This document shows, piece by piece, positions 1-9,961 of a stretch of DNA of 64,000 bases. The stretch spans positions 45,333-109,332 of the forward strand of contig DATGJI010000005.1 in the NCBI GenBank assembly GCA_035295225.1, read 5' to 3'. The position numbers and the translations under genes were made by a program. This DNA is from Candidatus Eremiobacteraceae bacterium (lineage in GTDB: Bacteria > Vulcanimicrobiota > Vulcanimicrobiia > Eremiobacterales > Eremiobacteraceae). Numbering within the stretch: the first letter of the stretch is position 1; each line of letters begins with the position of its first letter. The notes under the pieces were generated by a model, which was not told where the DNA came from, did not search any database, and saw only the letters and a list, made by a program, of their open reading frames with translations.

Positions 1-333
1 AATGCGCGTGCGCTGCGACTCGTCGAGGCCGTCATCGAAGTCGAATTCGATGTTCTTGAGCGCGGCGCTTTGCAGCATTTCTCGCATTGTGCCGGGCTCT
101 CGGCAGCCCGTCGTAAGGGCATCGCGGAGATCGATGACCATTGCGCCGCGCGATTCCAATGCCGCACGAAAACGCCGATGCTCGGCTTGCGCAGCTTCGA
201 GACCGAACGGCCGCGGGAAATTCTGTGCGCTCGCAACCAAGAGGCCTAGCGCGGTCTCTAAGCGCGGCTCGCAGAGCAAGATCGTGCGGGCCTTGTGCCA
301 CTCCGCAGCTTGGCGCGCCTTCAGCGGTTCCAC
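1..333 (-). CDS. Arginine deiminase / amidinotransferase-like protein, N-terminal part (runs off the window)
   Basis: A minus-strand reading frame begins at GTG 333, after an in-frame TAG at 358-360, and stays open for 111 codons to the window edge. Its start resembles the N-terminus of arginine deiminases. An AEWHKARTILLCEP stretch matches the family's opening strand, and an NFPRPFGLEAAQAEHRRF stretch followed by L..RGAMVIDLRDAL matches the conserved EH..F...L...G.EV region. Family members hydrolyse L-arginine to citrulline and ammonia, or act on related guanidino substrates. The catalytic Cys, His and Asp lie beyond the edge and cannot be checked, so the substrate is open. No strong ribosome site precedes the GTG. 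The gene diverges from the DsbA-like gene. Confidence 0.6.
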   Translation of the reverse strand, partial: MEPLKARQAAEWHKARTILLCEPRLETALGLLVASAQNFPRPFGLEAAQAEHRRFRAALESRGAMVIDLRDALTTGCREPGTMREMLQSAALKNIEFDFDDGLDESQRTRI

Positions 334-436
334 AGTCGCCAGATTCAGGCGCGATGGCTAGCCCAACCTTTTCTTGCCAATTGTTGCCATCGGCGGACGC
401 TAGGTCGAAAGCGGGTCGTAGCCAAATGCAATCGGC

Positions 437-1096
437 ATGGCTGCAGTAACAATGATCTATTACATGGACGTGATGTCGTCGTGGTGCACGTATTCCGAGC
501 CCGCGATCGACGAAGTTCGAAAGCGTTTCGGCGACGATCTCGCGTTTGAGTGGCGCATCGCGGCGATCAAGGGCGGACAACCGCCGGGATACACGCAAGA
601 GGCGATGAGGTGGTGGTACGAGCGTTCGGGATCGATGAGCGGTACCAAGCTCAACGCGGCGTGGCTCATATCCCCCGAAGGCACATGGTGGCCGAATCTT
701 GCTGCCGAGGCCGCCCGATCGCTCGGTCACACCGATGACACCGTGAGACGAGCGCTCGCGAAGGCAGCCCTGATCGACGGGCGCCCGATCCAGCAACGCC
801 CCGTCGCCGAAGACGTTGCGACTGGCGCCGCCGGGTTAAGCCCAGAGCGCCTTCGCGCGGCGATGGATGATCCGGCGGTCGTGGCTCGCATACACGCGAC
901 GATAGCGGAGTTTCGCGAGTTGCCGTGCACGATGGTCCCGACGTTTCTGATCAGCAATGAGATCGGCGACGTGAACATGTTGTCGGGCGCGTATCGCGCG
1001 GAACATCTCGGTGCCTGTATCGAGCAGCTGCGCGCCGACGTGCGCGGTTACCAAGCATTCGGGAAGGCGCACCCGCCCCCGCCCGGCGTATCGTGA
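437..1096 (+). CDS. DsbA-family thioredoxin-like oxidoreductase (FrnE / 2-hydroxychromene-2-carboxylate isomerase type)
   Basis: 219 residues. The opening strand (MIYYMDVMSSWCTYSEP) leads into a W-C-x-x-S active site at residues 16-20, so one of the two redox cysteines of a DsbA active site is replaced by serine. A helical insert follows, and the thioredoxin fold closes with a cis-proline segment (CTMVPTFLISNEIGDVNMLSGAY, around residues 165-187). This order is typical of the cytosolic DsbA-like FrnE/isomerase group. No signal peptide is seen, so a cytoplasmic thiol or glutathione-dependent role is likely. ATG 452 is a possible alternative start. Family membership is firm, the substrate unknown. 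Confidence 0.8.
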   Translation: MAAVTMIYYMDVMSSWCTYSEPAIDEVRKRFGDDLAFEWRIAAIKGGQPPGYTQEAMRWWYERSGSMSGTKLNAAWLISPEGTWWPNLAAEAARSLGHTDDTVRRALAKAALIDGRPIQQRPVAEDVATGAAGLSPERLRAAMDDPAVVARIHATIAEFRELPCTMVPTFLISNEIGDVNMLSGAYRAEHLGACIEQLRADVRGYQAFGKAHPPPPGVS

Positions 1097-1117
1097 TTAT
1101 CGGCGGACTAGCCATTG

Positions 1118-1347
1118 TGTGGGGCGCGCCCTTACGGCGCGCCGGCGGACCGTAAAGGTCCGCCCTACATATCGCGTGCCGGCGGACCGTAAAGGTCCGC
1201 CCTACATACGGCGCCGGCGGACCGTAAAGGTCCGCCCTACATATCGCGTGCCGGCGGACCGTAAAGGTCCGCCCTACATCAGGCGGGGCGGCGGACCGTG
1301 AAGGTCCGCCCAACGTACGGCGCGCCGGCGGACCGTGAAGGTCGCCC
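1118..1347. repeat. Family A palindrome array, about six units
   Basis: It lies between the convergent DsbA-like gene (stop 1096) and comM (stop 1351). Cores of the form GGCGGACC-GTAAA-GGTCCGCC start at 1144, 1181, 1216, 1253, 1290 and 1327, a 35-37 bp period. The left edge carries a composite unit with a GGCGCGCC core and a TGTGGGG end. The last two units have GTGAA in the loop and the last stem is damaged. The spacers are short and near-identical (for example CTACATATCGCGTGCC), so this is not CRISPR. Confidence 0.9.
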
Positions 1348-1350
1348 ATA

Positions 1351-2892
1351 TCAAGCGGCCCAGAGCGAACGGTCGAGCGAGCGGTAACCGACCGCTTCGG
1401 CCAGATGCTCGGGGAGGACGCGCTCGCTCGCGGCAAGATCCGCGATCGTACGCGACACGCGGAGAATCCGATCGTGCGCCCGCGCGGAAAGATGCAGCCG
1501 GGCGACTGCGCTGCCCAAGAGCTGTCGGCCCGCATCGTCGAGCTGACAGGCTTCTTTCAGCGACTTGACCGGCATCGCGGCGTTGCAGCCTTCCCCGCCC
1601 AATCTCAGCCGCTGAATGGCGCGCGCCGCTTCGACTCTCGCTCGTACCACTGCCGATCGCTCGGCCGGCGCGCGGTTCGCCATGTCTTCGTACGGCAAGC
1701 GCGGCACATCGACGTGCAGATCGATGCGGTCGAGAAGCGGTCCGGAAACTTTGGAGAGATATTTGCGGATGGCGTGCGGGGAGCACGTGCAACCGCGCAA
1801 CCGATCGCCGTTGTAACCACACGGACACGGATTCAAACTGGCGACGAGCATGAACTTGGCCGGGTACGTGACCGTGCCGGCCGTGCGCGAAACCGTGACG
1901 GTTCCGTCTTCAAGCGGCTGACGCAACACTTCCAAAACGCCGCGCGGAAACTCGGGAAGTTCGTCGAGGAATAACACGCCGCAGTTCGCGAGTGAGACCT
2001 CCCCCGGGCGAGGCACCGAGCCGCCGCCGATCAACGCATTCGCGGAGACCGTGTGGTGCGGCGAACGAAACGGGCGCGTTGTGACGAGCCGCGATGCGTG
2101 CCGCAACAATCCGCTCACGCTGAAGAGCTTCGTGACTTCGAGCGCTTCTTCGCGCGTCATCGATGGGAGAATGGACGGCATGCGCCGCGCAAGCATCGTC
2201 TTGCCGCTGCCCGGTGCACCCACCATCAGGAGATTGTGGCCGCCGGCGGCAGCGATCTCCATGGCGCGCTTTGCGCGCGCCTGCCCGCGCACGTCTTCGA
2301 AATCTTCGGTGTAGGGCAACGTTTCGTCGAGCGCCGCCGCGAACGATTGCGTACCGCCCGAACTCACCGTTGGGCCGCCGCGGCCGAGCACGACGTCAAC
2401 CGCCTGCTGCAGCGTGCGCACCGGATGCAGGATCAAACCATCTACGAGAGATGCCTCCGTCAGATTTTCTGCCGGCACCATGAGACGCCGGTAGCCTGCG
2501 TGCTTGACGCCGATCGCCGACGGCAGCACACCGGGAACGGACTTCACTGAACCGTCGAGCGCGAGTTCGCCCAAGCAGACGATGTCGATAAGGCGGCGCG
2601 CATCGATCTGCTGATCCATTGCGAGAATCGTCAGCGCAAGCGCGAGATCGAACATCGCCCCGGCCTTGCGCAGATCGGCGGGCGCGAGATTGGCCACGAT
2701 TTTGTACGTGGGAAACAGAAAGCCCGAAGATCGGATCGCAGCGTTCACCCGCTCTTTTGATTCTTGAATCGATCGATCCGCAAGGCCGACGATGTGGATG
2801 CTGGGCTCGGCAACGGGCACGCCGACGACTTCCACGCGAACGATGATCGCATCGATGCCGCGCAGCGCGGCCGCATGTCCGATGGCAAGCAT
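1351..2892 (-). CDS. comM: YifB/ComM family Mg-chelatase-like AAA+ ATPase
   Basis: 513 residues, the normal length for this family. The N-terminal S5/Lon-like domain (about 1-170) includes the VEVVGVPVAEPSIHIVGLAD signature. The AAA+ core has Walker A GAPGSGKT at 225-232, Walker B GVLFLDEL at 305-312, a cysteine cluster (NPCPCGYNG...GCTCS, about 355-375) and a C-terminal helical domain. ComM-type proteins are hexameric helicases that promote branch migration during natural transformation and recombination. The start ATG 2892 gives the standard MLAIGHAAALRGIDA opening. The gene stands alone, with the palindrome array just beyond its stop. Confidence 0.93.
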   Translation of the reverse strand: MLAIGHAAALRGIDAIIVRVEVVGVPVAEPSIHIVGLADRSIQESKERVNAAIRSSGFLFPTYKIVANLAPADLRKAGAMFDLALALTILAMDQQIDARRLIDIVCLGELALDGSVKSVPGVLPSAIGVKHAGYRRLMVPAENLTEASLVDGLILHPVRTLQQAVDVVLGRGGPTVSSGGTQSFAAALDETLPYTEDFEDVRGQARAKRAMEIAAAGGHNLLMVGAPGSGKTMLARRMPSILPSMTREEALEVTKLFSVSGLLRHASRLVTTRPFRSPHHTVSANALIGGGSVPRPGEVSLANCGVLFLDELPEFPRGVLEVLRQPLEDGTVTVSRTAGTVTYPAKFMLVASLNPCPCGYNGDRLRGCTCSPHAIRKYLSKVSGPLLDRIDLHVDVPRLPYEDMANRAPAERSAVVRARVEAARAIQRLRLGGEGCNAAMPVKSLKEACQLDDAGRQLLGSAVARLHLSARAHDRILRVSRTIADLAASERVLPEHLAEAVGYRSLDRSLWAA

Positions 2893-3021
2893 ACTCGGAT
2901 TTCATACCGCCACAGCCGTCGCGGTCAAGGGATGCACGGGAAAGGCCGAAGCGCTCAAAAAGGCGTAGTGGTCGGCCATTGAAGGCGTTCCGCTCGGTCT
3001 AGACGACCACGCGGTACGGCT

Positions 3022-3035
3022 TTAACCAACGTTAA
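3022..3035. promoter_or_regulatory. Small inverted repeat in the region upstream of the ABC transporter operon
   Basis: The 285 bp between comM and the substrate-binding protein gene (2893-3177) holds no convincing gene. It contains TTAAC-caac-GTTAA, a 14-bp inverted repeat, about 140 bp before the GTG start, with TTATAC 15 bp downstream (3050-3055). This could be an operator and a -10 element for a sugar-inducible operon, but no well-spaced -35 is visible. A good ribosome site (AAAAGGAG) precedes the start at 3178. Confidence 0.25.
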
Positions 3036-3177
3036 CGAGGAAGCTGTTCTTATACACATATCCACATGCCGCGAGAATCGCAATGTGGATAGGGAGCACA
3101 ATTCAGGTCGCCGCGCATAGGGCGGCGGCACTTCGTTCCGATGGGCAGTACGCACATTCAGGTAAAAGGAGAACAAA

Positions 3178-4140
3178 GTGACTTGGTTCGGCCGGCTCGG
3201 ATCATTGCTCGCTATCGTCGCGCTGGCGTCGGCCGGCTGCACGAGCGGGGGAAATAGCGGACAAAGCGGGAGCGGTCAGGGCGCTTCCAACGCCTCGAGC
3301 GCACCTCAGAAGACGATCGGCGTTTCCATTCAAGATCTGCAAGCACAGTTCTACGAAGATATGGAAATCGGGATGAAATCCGAAGCCAGCAAGCTCGGCT
3401 ACGCCATCAGCTTCGTGGACGCGAACCGCGACCAAGCCAAGCAGACTGCGCAAGTCGAGGACTTCATCAGCAAGGGCGTGAGCGCGATCGTCCTGACGCC
3501 GGCCGATTCGAAAGCCGTTGGCTCGAGCATCGCCGAGGCCAACCAGGCGAACATTCCCGTCTTCACCGCCGACATCGCGAATTCGTCCGACAAAGGCGTC
3601 GTCATCGCGCACGTCGCGTCCGACAACGTGGAGGGCGGTAAAGTCGCCGCCGACCTTCTCGGCAAGGCGCTCGGCGGTCAAGGAACGGTCGCCGTCATCG
3701 ATCAGCCGGAAGTCACGTCCGTGCAAGATCGCGTTAAAGGATTCAGAGACGAACTCGGCCTGAAATACCCGAACATCAAAATCGTCGCCGATCAATCCGC
3801 GGGCGGCGATCAGACGCGCGCCGCGACCGTGATGGACAATCTGCTGCAGACGTATCCAACGCTCGACGGCGTGTTCGGCATCAACGATAACTCCGCGCTC
3901 GGCGCACTGTCGGCGGTGAAAGCGGCCGGCAAGGTCGGCAAGATCAAGATCGTCGGCTACGATGCGAGCCCGATCGCCCAAAAGGCGATAAGAGCAGGCG
4001 ACATGGTCGGCGATCCGCAGCAGCACCCGGACGTCATCGGCAAGCTCACGATCGATGCGATCCGTGATTACTTCGACGGCAAGACACCGAAGAAAGTCAT
4101 CCCCGTTCCTGTGGGGGCCTACACCGGCAAGTCCAAGTAG
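3178..4140 (+). CDS. Sugar ABC transporter substrate-binding lipoprotein (RbsB-like, periplasmic-binding fold type I)
   Basis: 320 residues from GTG 3178, preceded by AAAAGGAG. A lipoprotein signal ends in the lipobox ASAGC (Cys21), followed by a Gly/Ser-rich linker. The mature part starts KTIGVSIQDLQAQFYEDMEIGM, the classic RbsB-type first strand and helix. Later motifs (DANRDQAKQ, IVLTPADSKAVGSSIAEAN, GVFGINDNSALGALSAVKAAGK, IVGYDASP) match ribose/galactose-type binding proteins. It should capture a sugar or related ligand outside the cytoplasmic membrane for the ATPase and permease encoded next (gap of 5 bp). The ligand cannot be read from sequence. Confidence 0.92.
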   Translation: MTWFGRLGSLLAIVALASAGCTSGGNSGQSGSGQGASNASSAPQKTIGVSIQDLQAQFYEDMEIGMKSEASKLGYAISFVDANRDQAKQTAQVEDFISKGVSAIVLTPADSKAVGSSIAEANQANIPVFTADIANSSDKGVVIAHVASDNVEGGKVAADLLGKALGGQGTVAVIDQPEVTSVQDRVKGFRDELGLKYPNIKIVADQSAGGDQTRAATVMDNLLQTYPTLDGVFGINDNSALGALSAVKAAGKVGKIKIVGYDASPIAQKAIRAGDMVGDPQQHPDVIGKLTIDAIRDYFDGKTPKKVIPVPVGAYTGKSK

Positions 4141-4145
4141 CGATC

Positions 4146-5645
4146 GTGGAGGCTGCGCCGTACCTCGCGATGCGCGGGATTTCGAAGACGTATCCCGGCG
4201 TGCATGCGCTCGACGGCGTGAGCTTCGATGTGCGTGCCGGGGAAGTCCACGCGCTCGTCGGTGAGAACGGCGCCGGCAAATCCACGCTGATGAAGATACT
4301 CGCAGGAGCGACGCCGCCCGATTCCGGCGAGATAGCGATTCGCGGCGAAGCGGTCAACATACGGACGCCGCGCGACGCCGAACGACTGGGCATCGCGATC
4401 ATCTATCAAGAGTTCAATCTCGTTCCCGGCTTGGATGTGGCGGCGAACATCTTTCTCGGACGCGAGCCGAGCCGCGCGGGCGTCATCGACGCGCGAGCTC
4501 TGGACGATCAAGTGAAAGCCGTCTTGAAACGGCTCGATCTCGACTTGCCGTTGCGCGCGGAGATCCGCACGCTCGCGGTCGCGCAGCAGCAGATGACCGA
4601 GATAGCAAAAGCGCTCTCCGTCAACGCGCGCCTTATCGTGATGGACGAGCCGTCCGCCGCTCTGACGCCTGATGAAGTGGAGAAGCTCTTCACCGTGATC
4701 CGGACGCTCAAACGCGACGGCGTCGGTATCGTCTACATCTCGCATCGAATCGAGGAGATATTCACGATTGCCGACCGGATCACGGTCTTGCGCGACGGCA
4801 AGCTCGTGGAGACGGGCGATGCGTCGTCATACAAAGCGGACGATGTCATACGCCTCATGGTCGGCCGCCCGCTGTCCGCGCACTTTCCCGACCTGCCGGT
4901 CCCGACGAAGGCCGAACCGCGTTTCGCCGTGCGCGATCTGCGCGTGCCGCGCCGCGATTTCGGCGTGACGTTCGAGGTGCGGCCGGGCGAGATATTCGGT
5001 CTGGCCGGACTCGTCGGTTCCGGCCGCACTTCGCTCTTGCGCGCCGTGTGCGGCGCGGATGTGCCCGCCGGCGGAAGCGTCGAACTCGACGGCGTCGCGC
5101 TGCACATCCGCAATCCGAGCGACGCGATCGCTGCCGGCTTGACGTTTGTCACCGAAGACCGCAAGGCGCAGGGACTCATTCTGGGGATGAGCGTGCGCGA
5201 GAACGTCACCTTGCCGCATCTCGCCCGCTTCGTGCACCTCTTGGTGGTGGATCGCCGCGAAGAGACCGAGGCGGTTAAAAAGCTCAGCGATGAACTGCGC
5301 ATCCGCACGCCATCGCTCGAGCAGCTCGCGCGCAACCTCTCGGGCGGCAACCAGCAGAAGGTCGTGCTCGCGAAGTGGCTGCTCGCCACGGCAAAGGTCA
5401 TCTGTTTCGACGAGCCGACGCGCGGCATCGACGTGGGCGCCAAAGCCGAGATCTACGAGCTCATGACGCGGCTTGCGGCAAGCGGCGTCGCGATCGTGAT
5501 GGCGTCGTCGGAGCTTCCCGAAGTGCTCGGCATGTCCACGCGCATCGGCGTCATGCGAGGCGGCCGCATCGTGAAGGTCTTCGATCGCGCCGAAGCCACG
5601 CAGGAGCTCGTGATCCGCTATGCGACCGGCGCGGTGGCCGCCTAG
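4146..5645 (+). CDS. Sugar ABC transporter ATP-binding protein, double-domain RbsA type
   Basis: 499 residues, the usual length for RbsA/MglA/XylG proteins. GTG start 4146, five bases after the binding-protein stop. The first nucleotide-binding domain has Walker A GENGAGKST at 39-47, Walker B LIVMDEPSAALT and H-loop VYISHR. The second keeps LSGGNQQKVVLAKWL and VICFDEPTRGIDVGAKAEIY, but its Walker A is the degenerate GLVGSGRTS, as is normal in this family. It powers uptake through the permease that begins at the next base. Confidence 0.94.
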   Translation: MEAAPYLAMRGISKTYPGVHALDGVSFDVRAGEVHALVGENGAGKSTLMKILAGATPPDSGEIAIRGEAVNIRTPRDAERLGIAIIYQEFNLVPGLDVAANIFLGREPSRAGVIDARALDDQVKAVLKRLDLDLPLRAEIRTLAVAQQQMTEIAKALSVNARLIVMDEPSAALTPDEVEKLFTVIRTLKRDGVGIVYISHRIEEIFTIADRITVLRDGKLVETGDASSYKADDVIRLMVGRPLSAHFPDLPVPTKAEPRFAVRDLRVPRRDFGVTFEVRPGEIFGLAGLVGSGRTSLLRAVCGADVPAGGSVELDGVALHIRNPSDAIAAGLTFVTEDRKAQGLILGMSVRENVTLPHLARFVHLLVVDRREETEAVKKLSDELRIRTPSLEQLARNLSGGNQQKVVLAKWLLATAKVICFDEPTRGIDVGAKAEIYELMTRLAASGVAIVMASSELPEVLGMSTRIGVMRGGRIVKVFDRAEATQELVIRYATGAVAA

Positions 5646-6647
5646 ATGAACTTGGCGCCCGCCGCTCGTCAGACACTGATGCGCGTCGGCATATTTATCG
5701 TGGGACTCGTCGTGCTTCTCGTCGCGCTCAACGCGTGGACGCACGGCGACTTCCTGCGGCCCTTCAACGTCAGCAACGTGCTCAAACAGATCGCGGTCTA
5801 CGCGGTGCTCGCGGTCGGACAAACATTTGTCATCATCACCGCGGGCATCGATCTCTCGGTCGGCTCGCTCATCGCGCTCACCGGCGTGCTCATGGCAGGC
5901 GTGATGGTGGGTCAACCGATCGAGGCCGTCGGCCTGCTGATCGCGATCGGCGTCGGCGTGGGTGCCGGCGGCGCGGCGGGCGCCATCAACGGTCTTCCCG
6001 TCGTGCGTTTCAATCTGCCGCCATTCATCACAACGCTCGCGATGATGCTCATGGCGCGAGGTTTAGCATTCCTATATTCCGGCGGCCGGCCGATCGAGAT
6101 CGACAATGCCGCGTTCAACGCGATCGGCGGCGGCACGCTTTTTCCCGGTCTCGGACGCCTGATCGGTCTTCCCGGCATTCCCGCGCCCGTGCTCGTGATG
6201 CTCGCGGTCGTCGTCGTCGGACACTTCGTTCTCACGCGCACGCGATTCGGTCGCTACGTCTATGCGATCGGCGGCAACGAAGAAGCCGCGCGGCTTTCCG
6301 GCATCAACGTCGCCGGCGTCAAACTGAGCGTCTACATCATCTCGGGAGCGCTCGCAGGTCTTGCAAGCCTCTTGCTGGCCGGCCGCTTGAGCACCGGCAT
6401 ACCGCAATCCGGTGACGGCTACGAATTACAATCGATCGCGGCAGTCGTGGTGGGCGGCACGTCGCTCATGGGCGGTCGCGGGTCGATCGTAGGGACCTTT
6501 GTCGGTGCGCTGCTCATCGGCGTCCTCAACAATCTGATGAATCTGCTTAACGTCCAGTCGTATGCGCAGGAAGTCGTCCTCGGCGCGGTGATACTGATTG
6601 CCGTACTGCTCGATGAACTGCGCAAGCGATACTTCGCATCCAGGTAA
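5646..6647 (+). CDS. Sugar ABC transporter permease, RbsC type
   Basis: 333 residues, mostly hydrophobic, with roughly eight to ten membrane segments. Family motifs include AVGQTFVIITAGIDLSVGS (about 57-75), the conserved substrate-channel segment of RbsC/AraH/XylH permeases, GLPVVRFNLPPFITTLAMM, and the EAA-like loop AARLSGINVAGVKLSVYIISG. The ATG follows the ATPase stop directly, so the transporter genes form one translationally tight operon. Confidence 0.94.
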   Translation: MNLAPAARQTLMRVGIFIVGLVVLLVALNAWTHGDFLRPFNVSNVLKQIAVYAVLAVGQTFVIITAGIDLSVGSLIALTGVLMAGVMVGQPIEAVGLLIAIGVGVGAGGAAGAINGLPVVRFNLPPFITTLAMMLMARGLAFLYSGGRPIEIDNAAFNAIGGGTLFPGLGRLIGLPGIPAPVLVMLAVVVVGHFVLTRTRFGRYVYAIGGNEEAARLSGINVAGVKLSVYIISGALAGLASLLLAGRLSTGIPQSGDGYELQSIAAVVVGGTSLMGGRGSIVGTFVGALLIGVLNNLMNLLNVQSYAQEVVLGAVILIAVLLDELRKRYFASR

Positions 6648-6653
6648 AGGAGC

Positions 6654-6992
6654 ATGACGGACCAGATCTGGGAGCGGCTCGACCCGCTCATCGCCCGCTG
6701 GAAGAAATTCGAGCCTCACGAGGATGCCGATCGTTTGTCGGCGCTCGAGCACGCGCCGACGTCGGAACTGCAACGGCTCATGCGCGAAGTCGATGGGGCG
6801 AAGGCGGACATCGACGCCTACTGCTCGCAGCTCGAAGCCAAGTACGGCTTATACGATAACGGGGAACTGGGCGCAAACACCGCACCCGACGCGAAAGAAG
6901 CAAAGTGCTACGATGCGTTGCGCGCGCTCAAAGCCGCATACGATGAAGCGGCCGAGGAGATCGCCGACCGCGAGAGCGCCGGAGAAGCCTAG
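6654..6992 (+). CDS. Small acidic helical protein of unknown function
   Basis: 112 residues, preceded by TAAAGGAGC directly before the ATG and only six bases after the permease stop, so probably the last gene of the transporter operon. The protein is charged and largely helical (a likely short coiled coil around 40-60) with no signal peptide. A central CYDALRALKAAYDEAAEEIADRE stretch suggests an amphipathic helix. I do not recognise the family. It could be a cytosolic accessory factor. Confidence 0.7.
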   Translation: MTDQIWERLDPLIARWKKFEPHEDADRLSALEHAPTSELQRLMREVDGAKADIDAYCSQLEAKYGLYDNGELGANTAPDAKEAKCYDALRALKAAYDEAAEEIADRESAGEA

Positions 6993-7008
6993 GCCTTCAA
7001 AGCGCGAG

Positions 7009-7671
7009 TCAGATGTTCCAGGTGGAGTCGGGCAGCGGCACGTTCACTTTTAGGTCCGAGTAGACCATGTGGTTGACGTCGATGTCGCCTTCGTATTGAT
7101 CGTACCCCGTCGGCAGCCCGTTGCTCGCGAGATACACGACGTCTTTGGTGATGCCGCCGTCCGTGGTAGGATCCGCTACCGTCGCCGTGATCGTCGTCGT
7201 GTCGCCCACGGTCGCGGCATCAAGCGACGACGCCTTCAACGCTTTGATCATATCGAGGACCGCGCCAAACGTCGCTTGCGCGATGGTGACGCCGCGCATG
7301 CTCGTCGCGATCGGATTCGTCAATTTCAAATGCAAATGGATGAAACGCAAGAATCCGCCTTGATGGCCGTCGACGGTGTCGCCGCCGGTCCACAGCGCTT
7401 GAGACCCCTTCCCCGCTCCGTCCACGATGTCCATGCGGACGTGGTTCGGCGCTGCATAATAGAGATCGTACACGCGATCCTGAACGTCGCTGCCTTGTGT
7501 TTCGCGCGCGGTCATCGTGACCGTGTAGGTCTGGACTTGTGACCACGCCTTGGTCCACTTCGCTAGCGCCGCATCGCCTGCGGGTGACGCGACGGCCGGC
7601 GTCCGCGTGCCGTACACGATGAGCAGAGCGGCGATGAGCGCGAAGCCGGCGGCAGGCGCGCCGATTTTCAT
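7009..7671 (-). CDS. Secreted LolA-like / outer-membrane-lipoprotein-sorting-fold protein
   Basis: 220 residues with an N-terminal signal (GFALIAALLIVYGT, cleavage probable after AVASPA). The mature part has the LolA/LppX style: W..V.TYTVTMTARETQGSDVQD, then YYAAPNHVRMDIVDG..KGSQALWTGGDTVDGH and a later LPTGYDQYEGDIDV...YSDLKVNVPLPDSTW, that is, a half-barrel protein binding lipid or hydrophobic ligand. The assignment is by fold resemblance only. The start overlaps the stop of the UspA-like gene by 4 bp, so the two are co-translated. Confidence 0.65.
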   Translation of the reverse strand: MKIGAPAAGFALIAALLIVYGTRTPAVASPAGDAALAKWTKAWSQVQTYTVTMTARETQGSDVQDRVYDLYYAAPNHVRMDIVDGAGKGSQALWTGGDTVDGHQGGFLRFIHLHLKLTNPIATSMRGVTIAQATFGAVLDMIKALKASSLDAATVGDTTTITATVADPTTDGGITKDVVYLASNGLPTGYDQYEGDIDVNHMVYSDLKVNVPLPDSTWNI

Positions 7672-8300
7672 TTCTTGCCGACGCGCGACGCCGCTGCATC
7701 CAGCGAGCCGAGCGCGAACATGCTTCCGGTTTCGGAGTTGGCAGAGACGCCGATCAAGACGTCCACGTGCGCGTGCGTCGTGACGTACTCGATGAGGTGC
7801 GCGAGCGGGGCGCCGGCGTAGCGATGTTCGCGGTACGTTCCCATGACGATGAGCTGAGCATTTTCGTCGCGGGCCGCCTTGATGATCGCAGGTCCGGCCT
7901 GCCTGTCGCGCACGGTACGGGTCGAAATTTCGAGGCCTGATTTGCGGCCGATCTCGGCGGCGGCGTTGAGCACTTCAAGCGCCCGGCGTTCATCCTTCGG
8001 CAGTTCGGCGCTGACCGGCAGCGTCAATGGAACTTCGATCACATAGATCGCAACGAGTTTCGCGTGCGTCCGATACGCCATTTTCGCGGCAAGCGCCATG
8101 AGCACTTCCGAGCTGACCGCAGCCGAGAACGCGACGAGGATGTTGCCGGTGATCTGCGCCGCAGCAGTCGTGGCATGCTCTGCGATCCGCACTGTTCGGC
8201 TGGACGGCGGATGCATCATCCAGTAGAGCGTCGCGCTGATCGCCGCCGCGACGATAATGGCGATCGTGACGCCGATCGGATCGAATAGCTGCGGATTCAT
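7668..8300 (-). CDS. Membrane-anchored universal stress protein (UspA domain)
   Basis: 210 residues. An N-terminal membrane helix (GVTIAIIVAAAISATLYWMM, about 10-29) is followed by one Usp domain (ILVAFSAAVSSEVLMALAAKMA; then QLIVMGTYREHRYAGAPLAHLIEYVTTHAHVDVLIG). The nucleotide-binding G-x2-G-x9-G-(S/T) signature is only partly kept (GTYREHRYAGAPLAHLIEYV), so ATP binding is doubtful. A Usp domain behind a membrane anchor is unusual; most are free cytosolic proteins. The gene overlaps the LolA-like gene by 4 bp and abuts the small membrane protein gene. Confidence 0.75.
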   Translation of the reverse strand: MNPQLFDPIGVTIAIIVAAAISATLYWMMHPPSSRTVRIAEHATTAAAQITGNILVAFSAAVSSEVLMALAAKMAYRTHAKLVAIYVIEVPLTLPVSAELPKDERRALEVLNAAAEIGRKSGLEISTRTVRDRQAGPAIIKAARDENAQLIVMGTYREHRYAGAPLAHLIEYVTTHAHVDVLIGVSANSETGSMFALGSLDAAASRVGKK

Positions 8301-8512
8301 CAGGGGCCCGCCATCGTGCGCACGGCGCGCAGGTAGATCATGCCGCGCCAGAAGCTCGCGGCTCCGAGCACGACGAGAATGGCGTAGACGAAAATCGCCG
8401 GCGCGGTGACCGTCTCCATCGCCGCAAAACGCACGAGCGCGATAAGCGCCAGCACCGCTATTGCAAAGGACGTGAAGATCTTATAGCGGAGACGAGATTT
8501 GGATTGGATCAT
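8300..8512 (-). CDS. Small two-helix membrane protein, unknown
   Basis: 70 residues with two predicted membrane helices (IFTSFAIAVLALIALVRFAA and IFVYAILVVLGAASFWRGMIY). The stop shares a base with the start of the Usp gene, so this is the first gene of a three-gene membrane and envelope operon (8512 to 7009). No enzymatic motif is seen. I do not recognise a family. Confidence 0.65.
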   Translation of the reverse strand: MIQSKSRLRYKIFTSFAIAVLALIALVRFAAMETVTAPAIFVYAILVVLGAASFWRGMIYLRAVRTMAGP

Positions 8513-8560
8513 GGTAGATGGACGATGTTCGCGAACGTTCGGTGACGGTCCTCGATTCGA

Positions 8561-8612
8561 TGTAGGGCGGACCTTTACGGTCCGCCGGCGGACGATAAAC
8601 GTCCGCCCTACA
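8561..8612. repeat. Family A palindromic unit, 52 bp
   Basis: The ends TGTAGGGCGGAC and GTCCGCCCTACA are exact inverted repeats. Inside are two smaller hairpins (GGCGGACC-TTTAC-GGTCCGCC and GGCGGAC-GATAAAC-GTCCGCC). It lies between the small membrane protein gene start and the kinase stop. Confidence 0.9.
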
Positions 8613-8617
8613 TTGGA

Positions 8618-9946
<1,329 letters not shown>

Positions 9947-9961
9947 GAGAAAAGGGGAACC

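Noticed and set aside
2955..3242. A 95-residue minus-strand frame upstream of the ABC operon
   Set aside because: It overlaps the signal peptide of the binding protein, has no motif and no ribosome site.
4827..6415. Long open frames antisense to or out of frame with the ABC ATPase and permease genes
   Set aside because: They are high-GC shadows: Arg/His/Asp-rich translations without domains, lying over clearly recognised genes.
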